Shown: positions 21,480 through 33,060 of the stretch, piece after piece
Layout: each line of letters begins with the position of its first letter
Numbering within the stretch: position 1 is the first letter of the stretch
Assembly (NCBI RefSeq): GCF_030272615.1
Contig: NC_081406.1
Coordinates: 463,166,072-463,230,071 of the forward strand
DNA: 64,000 nt
DNA from: Cryptomeria japonica
Taxonomy: Eukaryota; Streptophyta; Pinopsida; Cupressales; Cupressaceae
Direction of reading: 5' to 3'
Notes under the pieces: model-generated
Database searches by the model: none
What the model saw: the letters and a program-made list of their open reading frames with translations, nothing else
Told to the model about the DNA's origin: nothing
Made by a program: the position numbers and the translations under genes

Positions 21480-22040
21480 ATACACATTTAAGTGCATGAA
21501 ATAGGTGATACCACTCCTAACTTGTGTCTCAGATACTCAAAACTCTTTAGTGGTAGAGGCTTGGTGAAGATATCAACCACCTGTTTACCTATAGGGACAT
21601 ACTCTACCTTGACTTCATAGATCTGTCACCTCTCTGGGAAAATGATATTTGATGGAAATATGCTTTGTCCTTGAGTGCATAACCGGATTCTTTGATATGT
21701 TAATTACACTAGAATTGTCACACTAGATGGAAATAGGGTCAGACATCTCTACCTAAATATCCTTGAGGGTCTTCTTCATCCATAGCACCTGAGAATAACA
21801 TGTGGCAACAACAATATATTATGTCTCAGCAGTAGATAGAGAAACCGAATCCTGCTTCTTACTATGCCATGACCAACCGATTACCTAGGAGAAATGCACC
21901 ACCACTTGTTCTCTTACAGTCATCAATGCAGCCTACCAAATCAACATTAGTGTAAGCATGCAAGATAAAATCCCCTTTCTTGGGATACCATAGTCCATAA
22001 TCAAGTGTCCCTTGTATATACCAAAATATCCTTCTGACAA
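21480..22040 (-). pseudogene. Copia RNase H remnant
   Basis: Minus strand. Near 22030-21862: RRIFWYIQGTLDYGLWYPKK, then LHAYTNVDLVGCIDD and KRTSGGAFLLGNRLV. Across frameshifts: the SVSLSTAEA box near 21820-21850, and near 21510-21625 YEVKVEYVPIGKQVVDI, FTKPLPLKSFEYL and a KLGV-type end. First catalytic Asp box is degenerate (NVDLVG for DADWAG). RT and the rest of pol are absent; homology ends at about 22040 where a tandem repeat begins. Confidence 0.75.
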
Positions 22041-22045
22041 AAAAA

Positions 22046-22198
22046 TCATAAAATGTCTTGAAAAATATCTTAAAAATCATAAAATGTCTTGGAAAAATCT
22101 TAAAAATCATAAAATGTCTTGAAAAAATCATAAAAATCATAAAATGTCTTGAAAAAAACCATAAAAATCATAAAATATCTTGAAAAAAGCCTAAAAAT
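22046..22198 (+). repeat. 30-31 bp AT-rich tandem repeat, five copies
   Basis: Units start at 22046, 22077, 22107, 22137 and 22168, each TCATAAAATGTCTTGAAAA plus a variable A-rich tail. Degenerate remains (CATAAAAAGCC, CATAAACATC) continue to about 22240. It lies between the RNase H remnant and the large LTR element. Confidence 0.85.
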
Positions 22199-22327
22199 TA
22201 AAACATTCATAAAAAGCCTAAAAAAACCATAAACATCTAAAAATATGTAATAAACATTGTGAAGACACGAACACTTAAGACAAGTGTAGTACCCCTGCCC
22301 TAATCAATTTATAATCTTGGTTTAATC

Positions 22328-23361
22328 TGTAGGTCCCGGAGACAACTGAGAGGGGGGGGGGGGTGGGGGTGAATCAGTTTTCTAATAAATTGAAACCAAA
22401 AACTTATTAACCAACTTAATGCTTAATACTGGAAAATCAGTTAAGAATGCCGGTAGACAGTGTTAATAGTAAATTGCTATACCGGTAAGAATTAATGCAT
22501 GAAACATAAGCACAAAGTCATGCACAACACATGACACCAATATTTGTACGTGGAAACCTTACCCACAATCAGATGATACTATTGCAGATAGTAAGTGTAC
22601 AAGAGGGGTCTACACATGCTGAAAGGCCAACAGCCTAGAGCTCACTACTCAATCACAAATGGGAGTCACACTGACTACAGTTGGATGGTCAAATCCAATA
22701 AGAATGTACTGCACAAAATCACATCTTCATATGTTGGATTCAGTACCGGTGTAATGTTGATATACTTCCACAAAAACCTAACTTCACCTTCAAATGATGT
22801 CTTCATGTATAGCTCAGCTTAATCTCGCATATACCTTCTCACAATTCTTTTCGCATTCCACACTTGATCTTACGAATAAGATCTTACATTTATACCATAC
22901 CCTAAGACCAATTTTAGTAGGTTGGCTCTACAAGATATTACAATAAAAACATTTTACAAATAATATAGTATCCGATGCAATAACTGATTAAACATGTCGG
23001 CTTAATGCATTTACAACAATAATAAATCATCTCCATAGCGTGCCATGCTGATCTGGAAAAGATAAACCTGCTGGTGTAACCCTAGATAACCTGGACCTAT
23101 TTGCTGGTAAAAGCAAATATGAAAATAAGAATATACCAATGATTATTACTTCAAAATAAAGTGTCCACATGATGTCTTCGACATTACCAAGTGTCTTCCA
23201 TGCCATTCCAGGTACCGGTGAACATTATATCCTGCCAGTTAATCATATACTAGTAACTGTTGCACAGTTTACTGTTTGCCGATGAATGTTGTTGTATCTC
23301 CAAAGTAGGTGTATTTAGTAGGTGTTGACATCAATGAAAAAACCATACCAAAATACCAACA
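22328..23361 (-). repeat. 3' LTR of copia C
   Basis: 1034 bp. Compared with the 5' LTR it has a longer C-tract (complement, near 22350), lacks about 30 bp near 22557 (between two GGAAACC repeats), and has several ACCGGT sites changed to ACTAGT or CCAGT near 23235-23255. Confidence 0.9.
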
Positions 23362-23377
23362 ATCTCCCCCTTTGGCA
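23362..23377 (-). other. PPT of copia C
   Basis: Plus strand ATCTCCCCCTTTGGCA, i.e. TGCCAAAGGGGGAGAT on the minus strand, directly before the 3' LTR. Confidence 0.9.
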
Positions 23378-23699
23378 TTGATGGCAACACAAGATGGAAA
23401 AACCATCAAAGTGCCAAAATAGAAATGCCAAGTGTAAAACTAACAATCTCCTCAAGGTGACAAACTCTCCCCCTGGAAGCAATTTGATGTTATCTTGTAC
23501 CAATTTTTACCATAGATATCTCTCCTCAATTGATAATGTTTTTTTCCATATATCTCTTCCCCTTTGACATCAAATGCCAAAGCTACAAAATTTAAGTCCA
23601 TAAAAAAATACCAACTAGTCCCCCTAAGAAGTAGCTTCCTCATCAAATATCGAAATAAAAGATTTGTCCATTTAATTATGCCGGTTGATGACAATCATC

Positions 23700-24245
23700 A
23701 ACTGTCTAAGTCTCTACCGGTGGAGGTGTGACTCTGAGCTGATCTCTGAGATACCCAAAAGTTTCCTTAGGCAAAGGTTTTGTGAAAATTTGTGCAAGTT
23801 GTTCTTTAGTATTCACATAAACCAGTTTTATCTCCTTTTCTTCAACTTTTTCCCTTAGAAAATTCAGTTTGATAGAAACATGTTTTGTTTTAGAATGTAA
23901 TACTAGATTCTTAGATATATCAATTGCTGCAGTGTTATCACAATATATAGTAATAGGCTCCTTGCATTTTACCTTTATGTCTTTCAACATTTGCTTAAGC
24001 CAAAGTACCTTTGTACAGTTTGTTGCTGCTGCAACATACTCTGATTCTGCTGTTGATAAAGATGTACAACTCTATTTCTTACTTAACCAAGAAACTAATC
24101 TCTTTCCAAGAAAGAATGCTCCTCCAATGGTTCTTTTTCTATCATCCACATCTCCTGCCTAGTTTGCATCTATGTATGCATATAGATCAAAATTTTCATC
24201 TTTAGGATACCATAATCCAAGATTTGTTGTGCCTTGTAAGTACTA
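23700..24245 (-). pseudogene. RNase H of copia C
   Basis: Minus strand, broken in the first half: NLGLWYPKDEN, AYIDAN.AGDVDDRK with a stop, RLVS.LSKK and STAESEYVAAATNC near 24030-24220. The second half is open (23990-23706): MLKDIKVKCKEPITIYCDNT, AAIDISKNLVLHSKTKHV, FLREKVEEKEIKLVYVN, then IFTKPLPKETFGYLRDQL. Catalytic acids are kept in CDN and, with one change, in EAEY (ESEY). The domain ends pol. Confidence 0.85.
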
Positions 24246-24960
24246 GAAAATCCTTTTTACTGCTGATTCATGATTTTCCGTAGGATTACTCTGAAATCTA
24301 GAAACTATACATACTGCATTCATAATATCAGGTCTGGTTTGTGTCAAATATAGTAAACCTCCTATCATAGATTTGTATCTAGTTGGATTAATAGGTGTAG
24401 ATTCATCCCTTTGAGATAATTTGTCATTTGTAGTCATAGGTGTGCTTACCAGTTTAGAGTTCTCCATCCCAAATTTCTTAAGTAGTTCTTTCAAGTACTT
24501 AGATTGACTCAAAAATATGCCTTTATCAGTCTGTAAAATCTGCAATCCTAAAAAGAATTTTATTTCTCTAATCATAGACATTTCAAATTCTTGCTGCATT
24601 TCAAGAGAAAATTCTTTGCATAATTCATCTTATCCTCCAAAGATTATATCATCAATAAATACTTCAATAATCAAGATGTCATCATTAGTTACTTTGTAAT
24701 ATAAATTGCTATCTGCATTTCCATTAGTAAAACCAATCTTTAAAAGATACTTATCCAATCTTGCATACCAAGCTCTTGGAGCTTGTTTTAATCCATACAG
24801 AGTTTTTCTTAATCTGCAAACCATATCATTGTCATCTGTCAAGGAAAATCCATCAGGTTGTTCAATATAGACTTCCTCTTCAAGATCTCCATTCAAAAAT
24901 GCACATTTAATATCCATTTGATAAACTTTGTAATCCTTGTGAGCTGCAAAAGCCAAGAAT
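24246..24960 (-). pseudogene. Reverse transcriptase of copia C
   Basis: Frame 24956-24630: [54 protein letters not shown], and the catalytic box FIDDIIFGG (YVDD type with both Asp). A stop follows at 24630; frame 24599-24243 continues with QQEFEMSMIREIKFFLGLQI, KYLKELLKKFGMENSK, then RYKSMIGGLLYLTQTRPDIM. A near-complete RT apart from one nonsense site and the stop-separated N-end. Confidence 0.85.
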
Positions 24961-25155
24961 AATCTAACTGCCTCAATTCTGGCTACCGGTGCAAAGGTTT
25001 CATTGTAATCAACTCCTTCTTTCTAAGAATATCCCTTACACACTAGTCTTGCTTTATTTATGACAACCTTACCATCTTCATTGAGTTTGTTTCTAAATAC
25101 CTATTTGGTTCCAATTACATTTTTATTTTTAGGCCAGAGAACTAATGTCCAAGTA

Positions 25156-25772
25156 TTATACCATAGATTTAATCCAAAATTTATCTTCACATGCCTCATT
25201 GATAGATAATGGTTCAATTTGAGAAATAAGACATACCTCTTCATTTTCCAATCTTCCTCTTGTCATGACTCCTTTAAGTTTGCTTCCAATTATCTGATCT
25301 TCAGAGTGATTCAGTCTTACATACCGGGGTGTCTTAGTCTGTTGTTGTTCTTCAATTACCATGGAATCCTCTGATGATACTGGAGTAACTGGATCATCAT
25401 TCTGTACTAGTGGATTTAATTTAGGTCCATTTGTCATAATTTCTATTCCCAGTTCAGAGTCTATATACCTTGAAGTTCCTCTGAATTGTTCATCAATCTT
25501 TACATTTGTACTCTCAACAATTTTCTGTAATCTTTTATTAAAACATCTATATGCTTTACTCTTAGATGAATAACCAAGAAATATTCCTTCATCACTTCTA
25601 GGATCAAACTTATCAATATACTCATCTCGTCTAATATAACATTTACTTCCAAAAATTCTAAAATACTTAAGAGTAGGAGTATTACCAAACCATAGTTCAT
25701 GAGGGGTCTTACCTGTTTTACCTTTGATGTGAACTTTGTTGAATGTATAGACACAGTGCTTGTTGCCTCTCT
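25156..25772 (-). pseudogene. Integrase C-end and linker of copia C
   Basis: Minus strand 25754-25500 covers the integrase C-terminal region in a shifted frame (the PLMNYGLVI and IFLGYSSKS-type stretch), and 25437-25156 is the variable linker to RT: SSEDSMVIEEQQQTKTPRYV, RLNHSEDQIIGSKLKGVMTR, CLISQIEPLSINEACED. The linker is acidic and low in conservation; it is also recognised in element A near 745-960. Confidence 0.75.
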
Positions 25773-27446
25773 CTAGTACACATGTGGTAGATTTGCTTCT
25801 GATAACATACTTCTTGCTGCATCCAAAATAGTTCTATTTTTTCTTTCAACTCCATTCTGTTGTGGTGTCTGAGGTGCTGATAACTGTTTTTTGATTCCAT
25901 TTACTTCACAGAATGTATTAAAATCTTTAGAAGTGAATTCTCCTCCTTGATCTGATCTTAAACATTTATTTTTCTTACCAGTTTCATTTTCAACCATTGC
26001 TTTGAATAGTTTGAGCTTCCCAAGTGCTTTTGATTTTTCTCTGAGAAAAGTAACCCAACACATTCTAGAATAATCATCAATAATTAGCATGAAATATCTA
26101 TCACCTTGTAAGCTTTTAGTTCTAGGTAGACCACATAAATCAGTGTGAGTTGAATCAAGGGCATTATTGGATTTTTCTAGAATACTTTTGAAACTAGCTC
26201 TAACTTGTTTTCCAAATTGACATTCCTTGCAAATTGTATTCTGAGGTTTCACAATTTTAGGTAGATTTCTAACTACCTTAGAAGTACTAATTTTTACCAT
26301 GCAATCAAAATTTACATGACATAGTCTTTTATGCCATAGCCAACTTTCATCTATATGTGCAATTAAGCATGCCTTTTCACTGTTATTCAAATGAAAGATA
26401 TTACCTCTAGTCTGATTATCGGTAGCAATTTCTAAACCAGTTCTATTCATGATTTTGCATTTTCCATTTTTAAATTGTAACTGAAAACCTTTCTCAACTA
26501 ATTGACCAACACTTAAAAGATTATGTTTTAATCCATCAACATAGTAGACATTGTTAGTGTTATGTTTACCATCAAGAGATATTGAACCCTTACCTTTGAT
26601 TGAACAGGCTTTGTCATCTCCGAATATTACTAAACCTCCATTATATTCTTGAAAGTTCAAGAATTTACCTTTGTCTCCAGTCATGTGATGTGAGCATCCT
26701 GAGTCAATAATCCATTCATCCTTTGATTCAACTATAGCTGCTAGGGCTTGTTCTACTGGTTGATCTTCTGTTATAGCAACAAAGACCCATCCATTGTCTA
26801 TTGGATCCTCATCAGAATCATCAGTCACACCTTCATCAACAGTGTAACAAGATTTATCTTTGTCTTTCTTAAATTTGTATCTCTGATATTCAGGATTAGG
26901 TTTGTATGTTCTTCTAGCTTCTTCTCTTAGTCTAGCATGTCTATCAGGGCATCTTGAAGCCATATGACCAATCTTATTGCGGTTAAAACATTTAAAGGGT
27001 GCTTTACCTTCATACTTACTTCCAATTGGGCCTTTTGGCATTTTTCTTACAAATAGTGCTTCAAGTTCTTCAAGCTCTTCATTCTCCTTCCTGGTTTCTT
27101 CAAGTTCTCTTGCATAAAAGGCTCTCCAGTTTGATTTGTCAAAGGATGGAGTAGATGATGTTGATGCTTTGAAGGCCAAATCAGTTTTTATAGTAGTAAC
27201 AGGACCAAATTCCTCAATTTCAAAGGTTGAAAGTTTTCCAATCATTGTATCCCTAGTTATTGATGTATTAGGCATTGTTCTCAACTCATTTATAGCAGTA
27301 ACCTTCATTTTATAAGCCGGTGGCAAGCCTCTTAAGATTTTTGAAACAATCTCATCTTCACTCAAGGTTCCTCCACAACATTTGATACCCAAAACAATTT
27401 CATTTACTCTTTCCATAAAAGCAGAAATCCTTTCATCTTCTTCCAT
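25773..27446 (-). CDS. Gag C-part, protease and integrase of copia C
   Basis: Open frame of 557 codons on the minus strand. In order: gag core end (EEDERISAFMERVNEIVLGI, CCGGTLSEDEIVSKILRGLP); Glu-rich helix and RKMPKGPIGSKYEGK; CCHC knuckle CFNRNKIGHMASRC with the second Cys changed to Arg; acidic spacer; aspartic protease DSGCSHHMTG near residue 245; gag_pre-integrs segment (NNVYYVDGLKHNLLSVGQL); HHCC zinc site (WHKRLCHVNFD ... CKECQFGKQ); DDE core with THTDLCG, LRSDQGGEFTS and PQQNGVERKN. Catalytic Asp, Asp and Glu are present. The frame fails near 25773 in the integrase C-end. The knuckle change is the main visible defect. Confidence 0.9.
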   Translation of the reverse strand: MEEDERISAFMERVNEIVLGIKCCGGTLSEDEIVSKILRGLPPAYKMKVTAINELRTMPNTSITRDTMIGKLSTFEIEEFGPVTTIKTDLAFKASTSSTPSFDKSNWRAFYARELEETRKENEELEELEALFVRKMPKGPIGSKYEGKAPFKCFNRNKIGHMASRCPDRHARLREEARRTYKPNPEYQRYKFKKDKDKSCYTVDEGVTDDSDEDPIDNGWVFVAITEDQPVEQALAAIVESKDEWIIDSGCSHHMTGDKGKFLNFQEYNGGLVIFGDDKACSIKGKGSISLDGKHNTNNVYYVDGLKHNLLSVGQLVEKGFQLQFKNGKCKIMNRTGLEIATDNQTRGNIFHLNNSEKACLIAHIDESWLWHKRLCHVNFDCMVKISTSKVVRNLPKIVKPQNTICKECQFGKQVRASFKSILEKSNNALDSTHTDLCGLPRTKSLQGDRYFMLIIDDYSRMCWVTFLREKSKALGKLKLFKAMVENETGKKNKCLRSDQGGEFTSKDFNTFCEVNGIKKQLSAPQTPQQNGVERKNRTILDAARSMLSEANLPHVY

Positions 27447-27467
27447 TTTCAGATGTTCATACCTAAC

Positions 27468-27812
27468 TCAGAAGCTTTCAAGTTTTGCAATTTTGATTGT
27501 GGAATCCCCGTTAGTCAGTGTTTCCAAATGATCCCAAATAGCTTTTGTAGTGGACCTATCTGATAATCCCATGATTTGTTGATCTGATAATGTACTCAAG
27601 AGTGCTTCTCTTGCTTTGCAATCATTTTCTTCGTCTTTAGCTAAAGTAGTGTGAGCAATCTGACCAACTACAATAGTAGTATAACCATTCTTAGTAACTT
27701 CCCAGATGTCTTTACCAATGCAATTCAGATGTGTCTCCATTCTTATTTTCCATGTCCCATAGTTGGTTCCATCAAGTTTAGGACTATCCTTTCTGAAATA
27801 ATTAGTAGACAT
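27468..27812 (-). pseudogene. Gag N-part of copia C
   Basis: Starts with ATG at 27812, 58 bases from the LTR: STNYFRKDSPKLDGTNYGTW, KIRMETHLNCIGKDIWEVTK, then AREALLSTLSDQQIMGLSDR and WDHLETLTNGDSTIKIAKLE. This is the N-half of the UBN2/DUF4219-type gag. One or more lesions at 27447-27467 separate it from the 557-codon frame; without them it would be one gag-pol reading. Confidence 0.85.
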
Positions 27813-27855
27813 TGGATCTCCTCAAGTTGTTAAACTTCTGCAAAAAGAGGATTAG

Positions 27856-27869
27856 GCTCTGATACCAAT
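27856..27869 (-). other. Primer-binding site of copia C
   Basis: Plus strand GGCTCTGATACCAA; complement TTGGTATCAGAGCC, directly next to the 5' LTR. Confidence 0.9.
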
Positions 27870-28900
27870 TGTAGGTCCCAGAGACAACTGAAAAGGGGGG
27901 GGTTGAATCAGATGTCTAATAAATTCAAACCAAAAAATTATTAACCAACTTAATGCTTAATACTGGTAAATCAGTTAAGTATGTCGATAGACAGTGTTAA
28001 TAGTAAATTTCTATATCGGTAAGAATTAATGCATGAAAGATAAGCACAAAGTCATCCACAACACATGACACCAATATTTGTATGTGGAAACCCTGTAAGG
28101 GAAAAACCATGGTGGGAAACCTTACCCACAATTCAGATGATACTACTGTAGATAGTAAGTGTACAAGACATGCAGAAAGGCCAACAGCCTAGAGCTCACT
28201 GCTCAATCACACATGGGAGTCACACTGACTATAGTTGGATGGTTAAATCCAATAAGAATGTACTGAACAAAATCGCATCTTCATATCCTGGATTCAGTAC
28301 CAGTGTAATGCTGATATGCTTCCACAATAACCTAACTTCACCTTCAAATGATGTGTTCATGTATAGCTCTGCTTAATCTCCCATATACCTTCTCACAATT
28401 CTTTTCGCATTCCACACTTGATCTTACAAATAAGATCTTACATTTATACCATACCCTAAGACCAATTTTAGTAGGTCAGCTCTACAAGATATTACAATAA
28501 AAACATTTTACAAATAATATAATATCCGATGCAATAACTGATTAAACATGTCAGCTTAATGCATTTACAACAATAATAAATCATCTCCATAGCATGCCAT
28601 GCTGATCTGGAAAAGATAAACCTGCCAGTGTAACCCTAGATAACCTGGACCTATTTGCCGGTAAAAGAAAATATGCAAATTAGAATATACCAATGATTAT
28701 TACTTCAAAATAAAGTGTCCACATGATGTCTTCGACATTACCAAGTGTCTTCCATGTCATTCCAGGTACCGGTGAACATTATATCTTGCCGGTTAATCAT
28801 ATACCGGTAACTGTTTGCCGGTGAATGTTGCTGGATCTCCAAAGTAGGTGTATTTAGTAGGTGTTGACATCAATGACAAAACCATACCAAAATACCAACA
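27870..28900 (-). repeat. 5' LTR of copia C
   Basis: 1031 bp, TGTAGGTCCCAGAG to ACCAACA on the plus strand. Near 28765-28825 it holds four CCGGT motifs in about 60 bp (ACCGGTGAAC, GCCGGTTAAT, ACCGGTAACT, GCCGGTGAAT). Confidence 0.9.
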
Positions 28901-30438
28901 TAATCTTGGTTAGTTTATCATAATATAATGATTATAGTCAGATGTGTTGATTTAGTGCATATCTGTTAATGTGGTTTTCACACCAGTTGTATGCAAGTTG
29001 TTTAGTGTTCCTATTTCATGTTATTATATCGGGCTAACGCTTTCATTAAGTTTATATATGTATGCATGTATGACTCTTAGTTGCAGGAGATTTCAAGTAC
29101 AGCGCCGCATGAGTGCAAGGTTTGTCTTCACCTCAATTTGTAGGTTTGAGTGTACCTCTTTAATCCTTAGAGTTGGATTAGGTGGTCATAAGACCCTAGT
29201 TGACCATAGTCATGCTCAAGTGAGCATCGTCAGTCGTCGTCAGTATTCCCTTTTGTTTGGGTTTGTGAGTTGTCTGTATGATTGACCTTCTTGGTTTGCA
29301 TGTTTGGTGTGTATGGTTAAATTGAGTAATTTAGTCCCTAGTATTTAATTTGATTAAATATGTGTTTGTGCATTAAAGATTAACGGACTAAATGAAAAAA
29401 GGATTTCTTTCTGTGATTTATCGTTAATTTGAATTGCTCGATTTAAATTGGGAGCAAGTTCAATTAAATGGTTAAATTTAAATATTAAATGTATTATGTT
29501 TATTCCTAAGAAAAGAAAGATTTAATTTTAATTGAAATAGAATTAATTTTATCTTCTTGCCATTTTGGAAATAGAAAGGTTAAATTGAATTAATTGAGAA
29601 AATCAATTTTGAATTGAAAAGCAATTTAATTTATTGATATAGTTGGAAAATAAAGATTTGTGTTATTTATTTTAAATAAAAATTTTAAATCCAAAAATGG
29701 GATTTTTGGTCAAACTTTTCCATATAACCTAGACTTTTGGAAAATATGCGGGATTGAATTTTTTTGGAGAAAAAAATATTTTTTTTGGAAAATATCTTGG
29801 ATGAAAGATTTGGGGATTTTGGAAGGAGAAGGATTCCTTGAGTTGCAGGTTGGGGCTCTTCATCAGATCCTTTCCAGGAATGCTGATTGAGGTAGGAATT
29901 CTGGTTATCAATTATTTATTGTTTAAATTTAAAAAAAATGGGCATTGGATCTTCTTCATGCTATTTGGTTTTAATTTCTCCATTGATTGCCTCAAAGTTA
30001 TGAATCATTGTGGAATTAGTTGATATTGGTTAAGATTGGTTGATTGCTTGTTTCTTCTATGAAAAATGAGCTTCCTTATGCCCAAAAGATTATTTATTTG
30101 GTTGGTTATTCCAACAAATCCTTCCAATTTTGGAAACCTCTTCTTGCTGGAAATTTTCATTTTAAGTCTCAAAATGAGACTGTTTAAAAAAATGAGGGTT
30201 TGTCTTTTGGAAAACTTTTTATAAAACAAAACAAAAAAAAATTAAAATTAAAAAAACAAAACAAAAAAAAACCATGTTGCTGGGAATTGGTTTTAAGTCT
30301 TTGTGAGACTGTTTATTTATTTATTTTTACTATGTTTAGATAGTAATTTATATTTAAAAATAAAATTAAAAAAATAAAACAAAATAAATTTTATATTGGG
30401 TAAACCCCCCCCACCTCGTGGAAATGGGGTGCTACGTG

Positions 30439-30599
30439 TCCCTTTGGGAACAACAACACTTCCCATGTGGTTTGCGTGCTCCCTTTGGGAACAGCAACAC
30501 TCCCATGGGGGTTGTGTGCTCCCATTGCGAAGCAGCGCTTTCCCAGGGGAAGCGTGAGCTCCCAAGGGGGTGGCACACATGGGGGTCCACGTGGGTACC
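30439..30599 (+). repeat. GC-rich 40-bp minisatellite inside LARD LTR
   Basis: Units start at 30439, 30480, 30520 and 30560, each opening TCCC(T/A)TTGGGAA or a variant and closing with GTGTGCTCCC-like sequence. The block is far richer in G+C than the surrounding LTR and has no counterpart in the right LTR at about 38120. Short frames through it on both strands are by-products of the repeat. Confidence 0.8.
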
Positions 30600-33045
30600 C
30601 TCCACCGTATTTTTGTATTCTTGCAAATTAAAATGTTTTTTTTTAATATTTTTTTTTATTATTTAAAAAAATATATATTTATATAGTATTTTCGTTAAAA
30701 AGAAATATTTTTTCTAATATATTTTTTTATATAAATAAAAATATATATATATATATAATAATAATTTATTATTATTAATATGTTTTCTAAATTAAGTTTT
30801 AATAAAGCTTAAATATGGCATCTAATTAATAAATTACGATTAGTTGTAATTAATTAATTGTATGAGAGGCAATATACATTAATTAATTTTCAAAATTGTA
30901 TTTTATTATTAATGCATATTTTTGTAATTAAATACTTAATTTGTTAATTCTTCTATTAATTATTAATTTGTTATATTTAATTAATCGTGGATTAATAAAT
31001 ATATTCATTAATTAATAGTTAATTTTAGTAATTTTCTTTATATGCTCAAGCAAACAATCTGTAAATCTGGGAATGGATTTTCTTTATTTGGCTTCCTTAA
31101 ATATGTATATTTCCTTGATTTGTATAGTATAAATTGGTTCTGGAAAAGACAAATTTGTAGGATTTATTTTGAACTAGTATGTCAATGATGTTTTAATTGA
31201 ACATTAAATTGGTTAATGGTTGTCTGATTATATTCATGTGAACTTGGTTTAAGAAATCATTATGGCTTATTATGTGTGTTCGATCCAATGAACCTTATAG
31301 AGTTAGAAAACCAAGAACAACCTATACCTAGAGGAGATAGATAACTGCAATCTGTCTTAGATCATTTAGAAAACTTGATTGACATTTAATGTCTAAATTA
31401 ATTTGGAGAAAGATTGTATCCTCTGGTTAATGCCTATACGAGTTTAATTTCTGTATTCACTTTTGCTTCAGTAATGGCAAGCCTTGCTTTATTTGATTGG
31501 ACCTTGTCGTATGGTTGATTTGGATACCTGTTTCAGTCCTCGGTCTCGAGTTTGACTATAGTTTTGTGGTGGTGTCATATTTGGTCATATCCCTTTTGTG
31601 AGTGCCTCTTTTGAGTCATGATTGATCAAATGGATGTTCCCTCCTTTTTGAACTCCGTTCGTCTGACCATGTGTATTCCTTGGTTTCTGAGGTCGCTTGA
31701 GTATAGTCTTGTGTCGTATCGGAAGTGGCTTTCAATTGGGGGCCGCGCCCAAAGTGGTTGCTGGGTAACCCATCGAAAGTGAGTCTAATAAGTGATAACC
31801 TAACAGTAGATTAGAATGTAATCTGTAAGTAAGATAATTATGCATCACACATGAGATGAGTGCTAACACATACTCGACATGCTTTGACAAGGCCCGAAAT
31901 GGCAAACCATCATCCTTGTCTTCATGAAAGGATGTGTGGGTCCACATGAGGCTTGGATGGGCCGGAGGTTCGGATTAGGCTGCCAGGGTAACCTAGTGTA
32001 TGGGGCCGAAACCTATGAAGACCTACCAGGGTAGCCATACCAGGTTGTGTGATGACACTTGTCTCTACGTTTGCTAGTGTGTGTTGATGTATGGTCTTGA
32101 TAGGAGCACTTTTGTGGAGTCGTCCTGTTGCTTATGCCCTTGTGAGTACCTGGTTTCATGTTAGACCTTGGGTGGTGATGACTTAGTTTTGTGGATGCTC
32201 TTATGGACCTTGTATTAGCTTCGATTATGTTCAGCTGGAACCTTTCCTTTTCAGGGATTGTTTATGTATTTATTGACCGATGTGGTCATTTGTATATTGA
32301 TTATGTTTCGCTTTGATGGAAGGATTGTAAATTATGAGAACCTCATGTATTCATAACTTTATTAATTATCACAGGGTTCTTGGAGTTGAGCAGACCTAGA
32401 GATGTAGCCCTTTAGGGGTGAACTCTGAGATCATATGCTTTTGTCCTTATGTTTCATGTTTAGTGTTATCATGTATGAATAACTTATGTTAGAATGCATA
32501 AGTGGATAAGATGGAATTAACTTTAAATGCTTATATGCAGTCCTTTCTTGAATGCTGTAAATTGGAATATGAAAGAATGTAGCTTAGGATAATGGATTCT
32601 ATTCAATCATTATTAAGGAAATTAAGTGTGCATGAAAGATCTCATATGTTTACGATGAAAATTCTAGTGTGTTAGAATATTAGATGCATGGCTTATATTT
32701 TAATGAAAAGCTTGAATGTAAGGTATGAATGAATCATAATGGATAAACATTAGCATGTGATTTATATTTTCATCTATCTAAAAGAAATTATCCTTGTTTA
32801 GGAATTCTCTTGTTATAAGATAATCAGCTTATTGGATGAATTGTGTGAGTTAAGTTAATTGTATAATTAAGTAATCCTGTTGGGAAACTCTTTAGGTGGT
32901 AGTTGATGTCTTCCGCCATGTAATCTAAATCTTTGATATCTTGTTGTATCTTAATGTTGTGTAACTTAAAAAAAATAAAATTATTGCACTCTATTCTTGT
33001 GTTATGGCTTTATCCCTTCGGGGTTTCCTGGCAGGGCATTACATT

Positions 33046-33060
33046 TGGTATCAGAGCCCA
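33046..33060 (+). other. Primer-binding site of LARD-like element
   Basis: TGGTATCAGAGCCCA starts two bases after the LTR end (GGGCATTACA); initiator Met tRNA type. Confidence 0.9.

Larger units (their letters stand above)
22328..28900 (-). mobile_element. Copia element C, near complete, TSD TAATC
   Basis: 6573 bp. Left plus-strand start TGTAGGTCCC at 22328, right end CCAACA at 28900, flanked by TAATC at 22323-22327 and 28901-28905. LTRs 22328-23361 and 27870-28900; PPT complement at 23362-23377; PBS complement at 27856-27869. The order on the minus strand is gag, protease, integrase, RT, RNase H. The longest open frame is 557 codons; stops and frameshifts make the whole element non-autonomous now. 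It is the youngest-looking copia in the window. The matching empty site is in the LARD right LTR near 36780. Confidence 0.95.
22285..33043 (+). repeat. 5' LTR of LARD-like element, split by copia C
   Basis: Composed of 22285-22327 and 28901-33043 (about 4.18 kb without the insertion). Reads in step with 36743-40572 over nearly all its length. The main difference is an extra segment of about 350 bp at 30236-30590 that includes a GC-rich minisatellite. Very AT-rich TA/ATTA stretches at 30600-31030. No coding sequence. Confidence 0.85.

Noticed and set aside
22046-22240. CRISPR-like array
   Set aside because: Units are contiguous with no unique spacers, and the sequence is plant DNA.
30317-30666. 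Several overlapping frames of 60-90 codons on both strands
   Set aside because: All run through the GC-rich 40-bp minisatellite, which lacks stop codons by composition.
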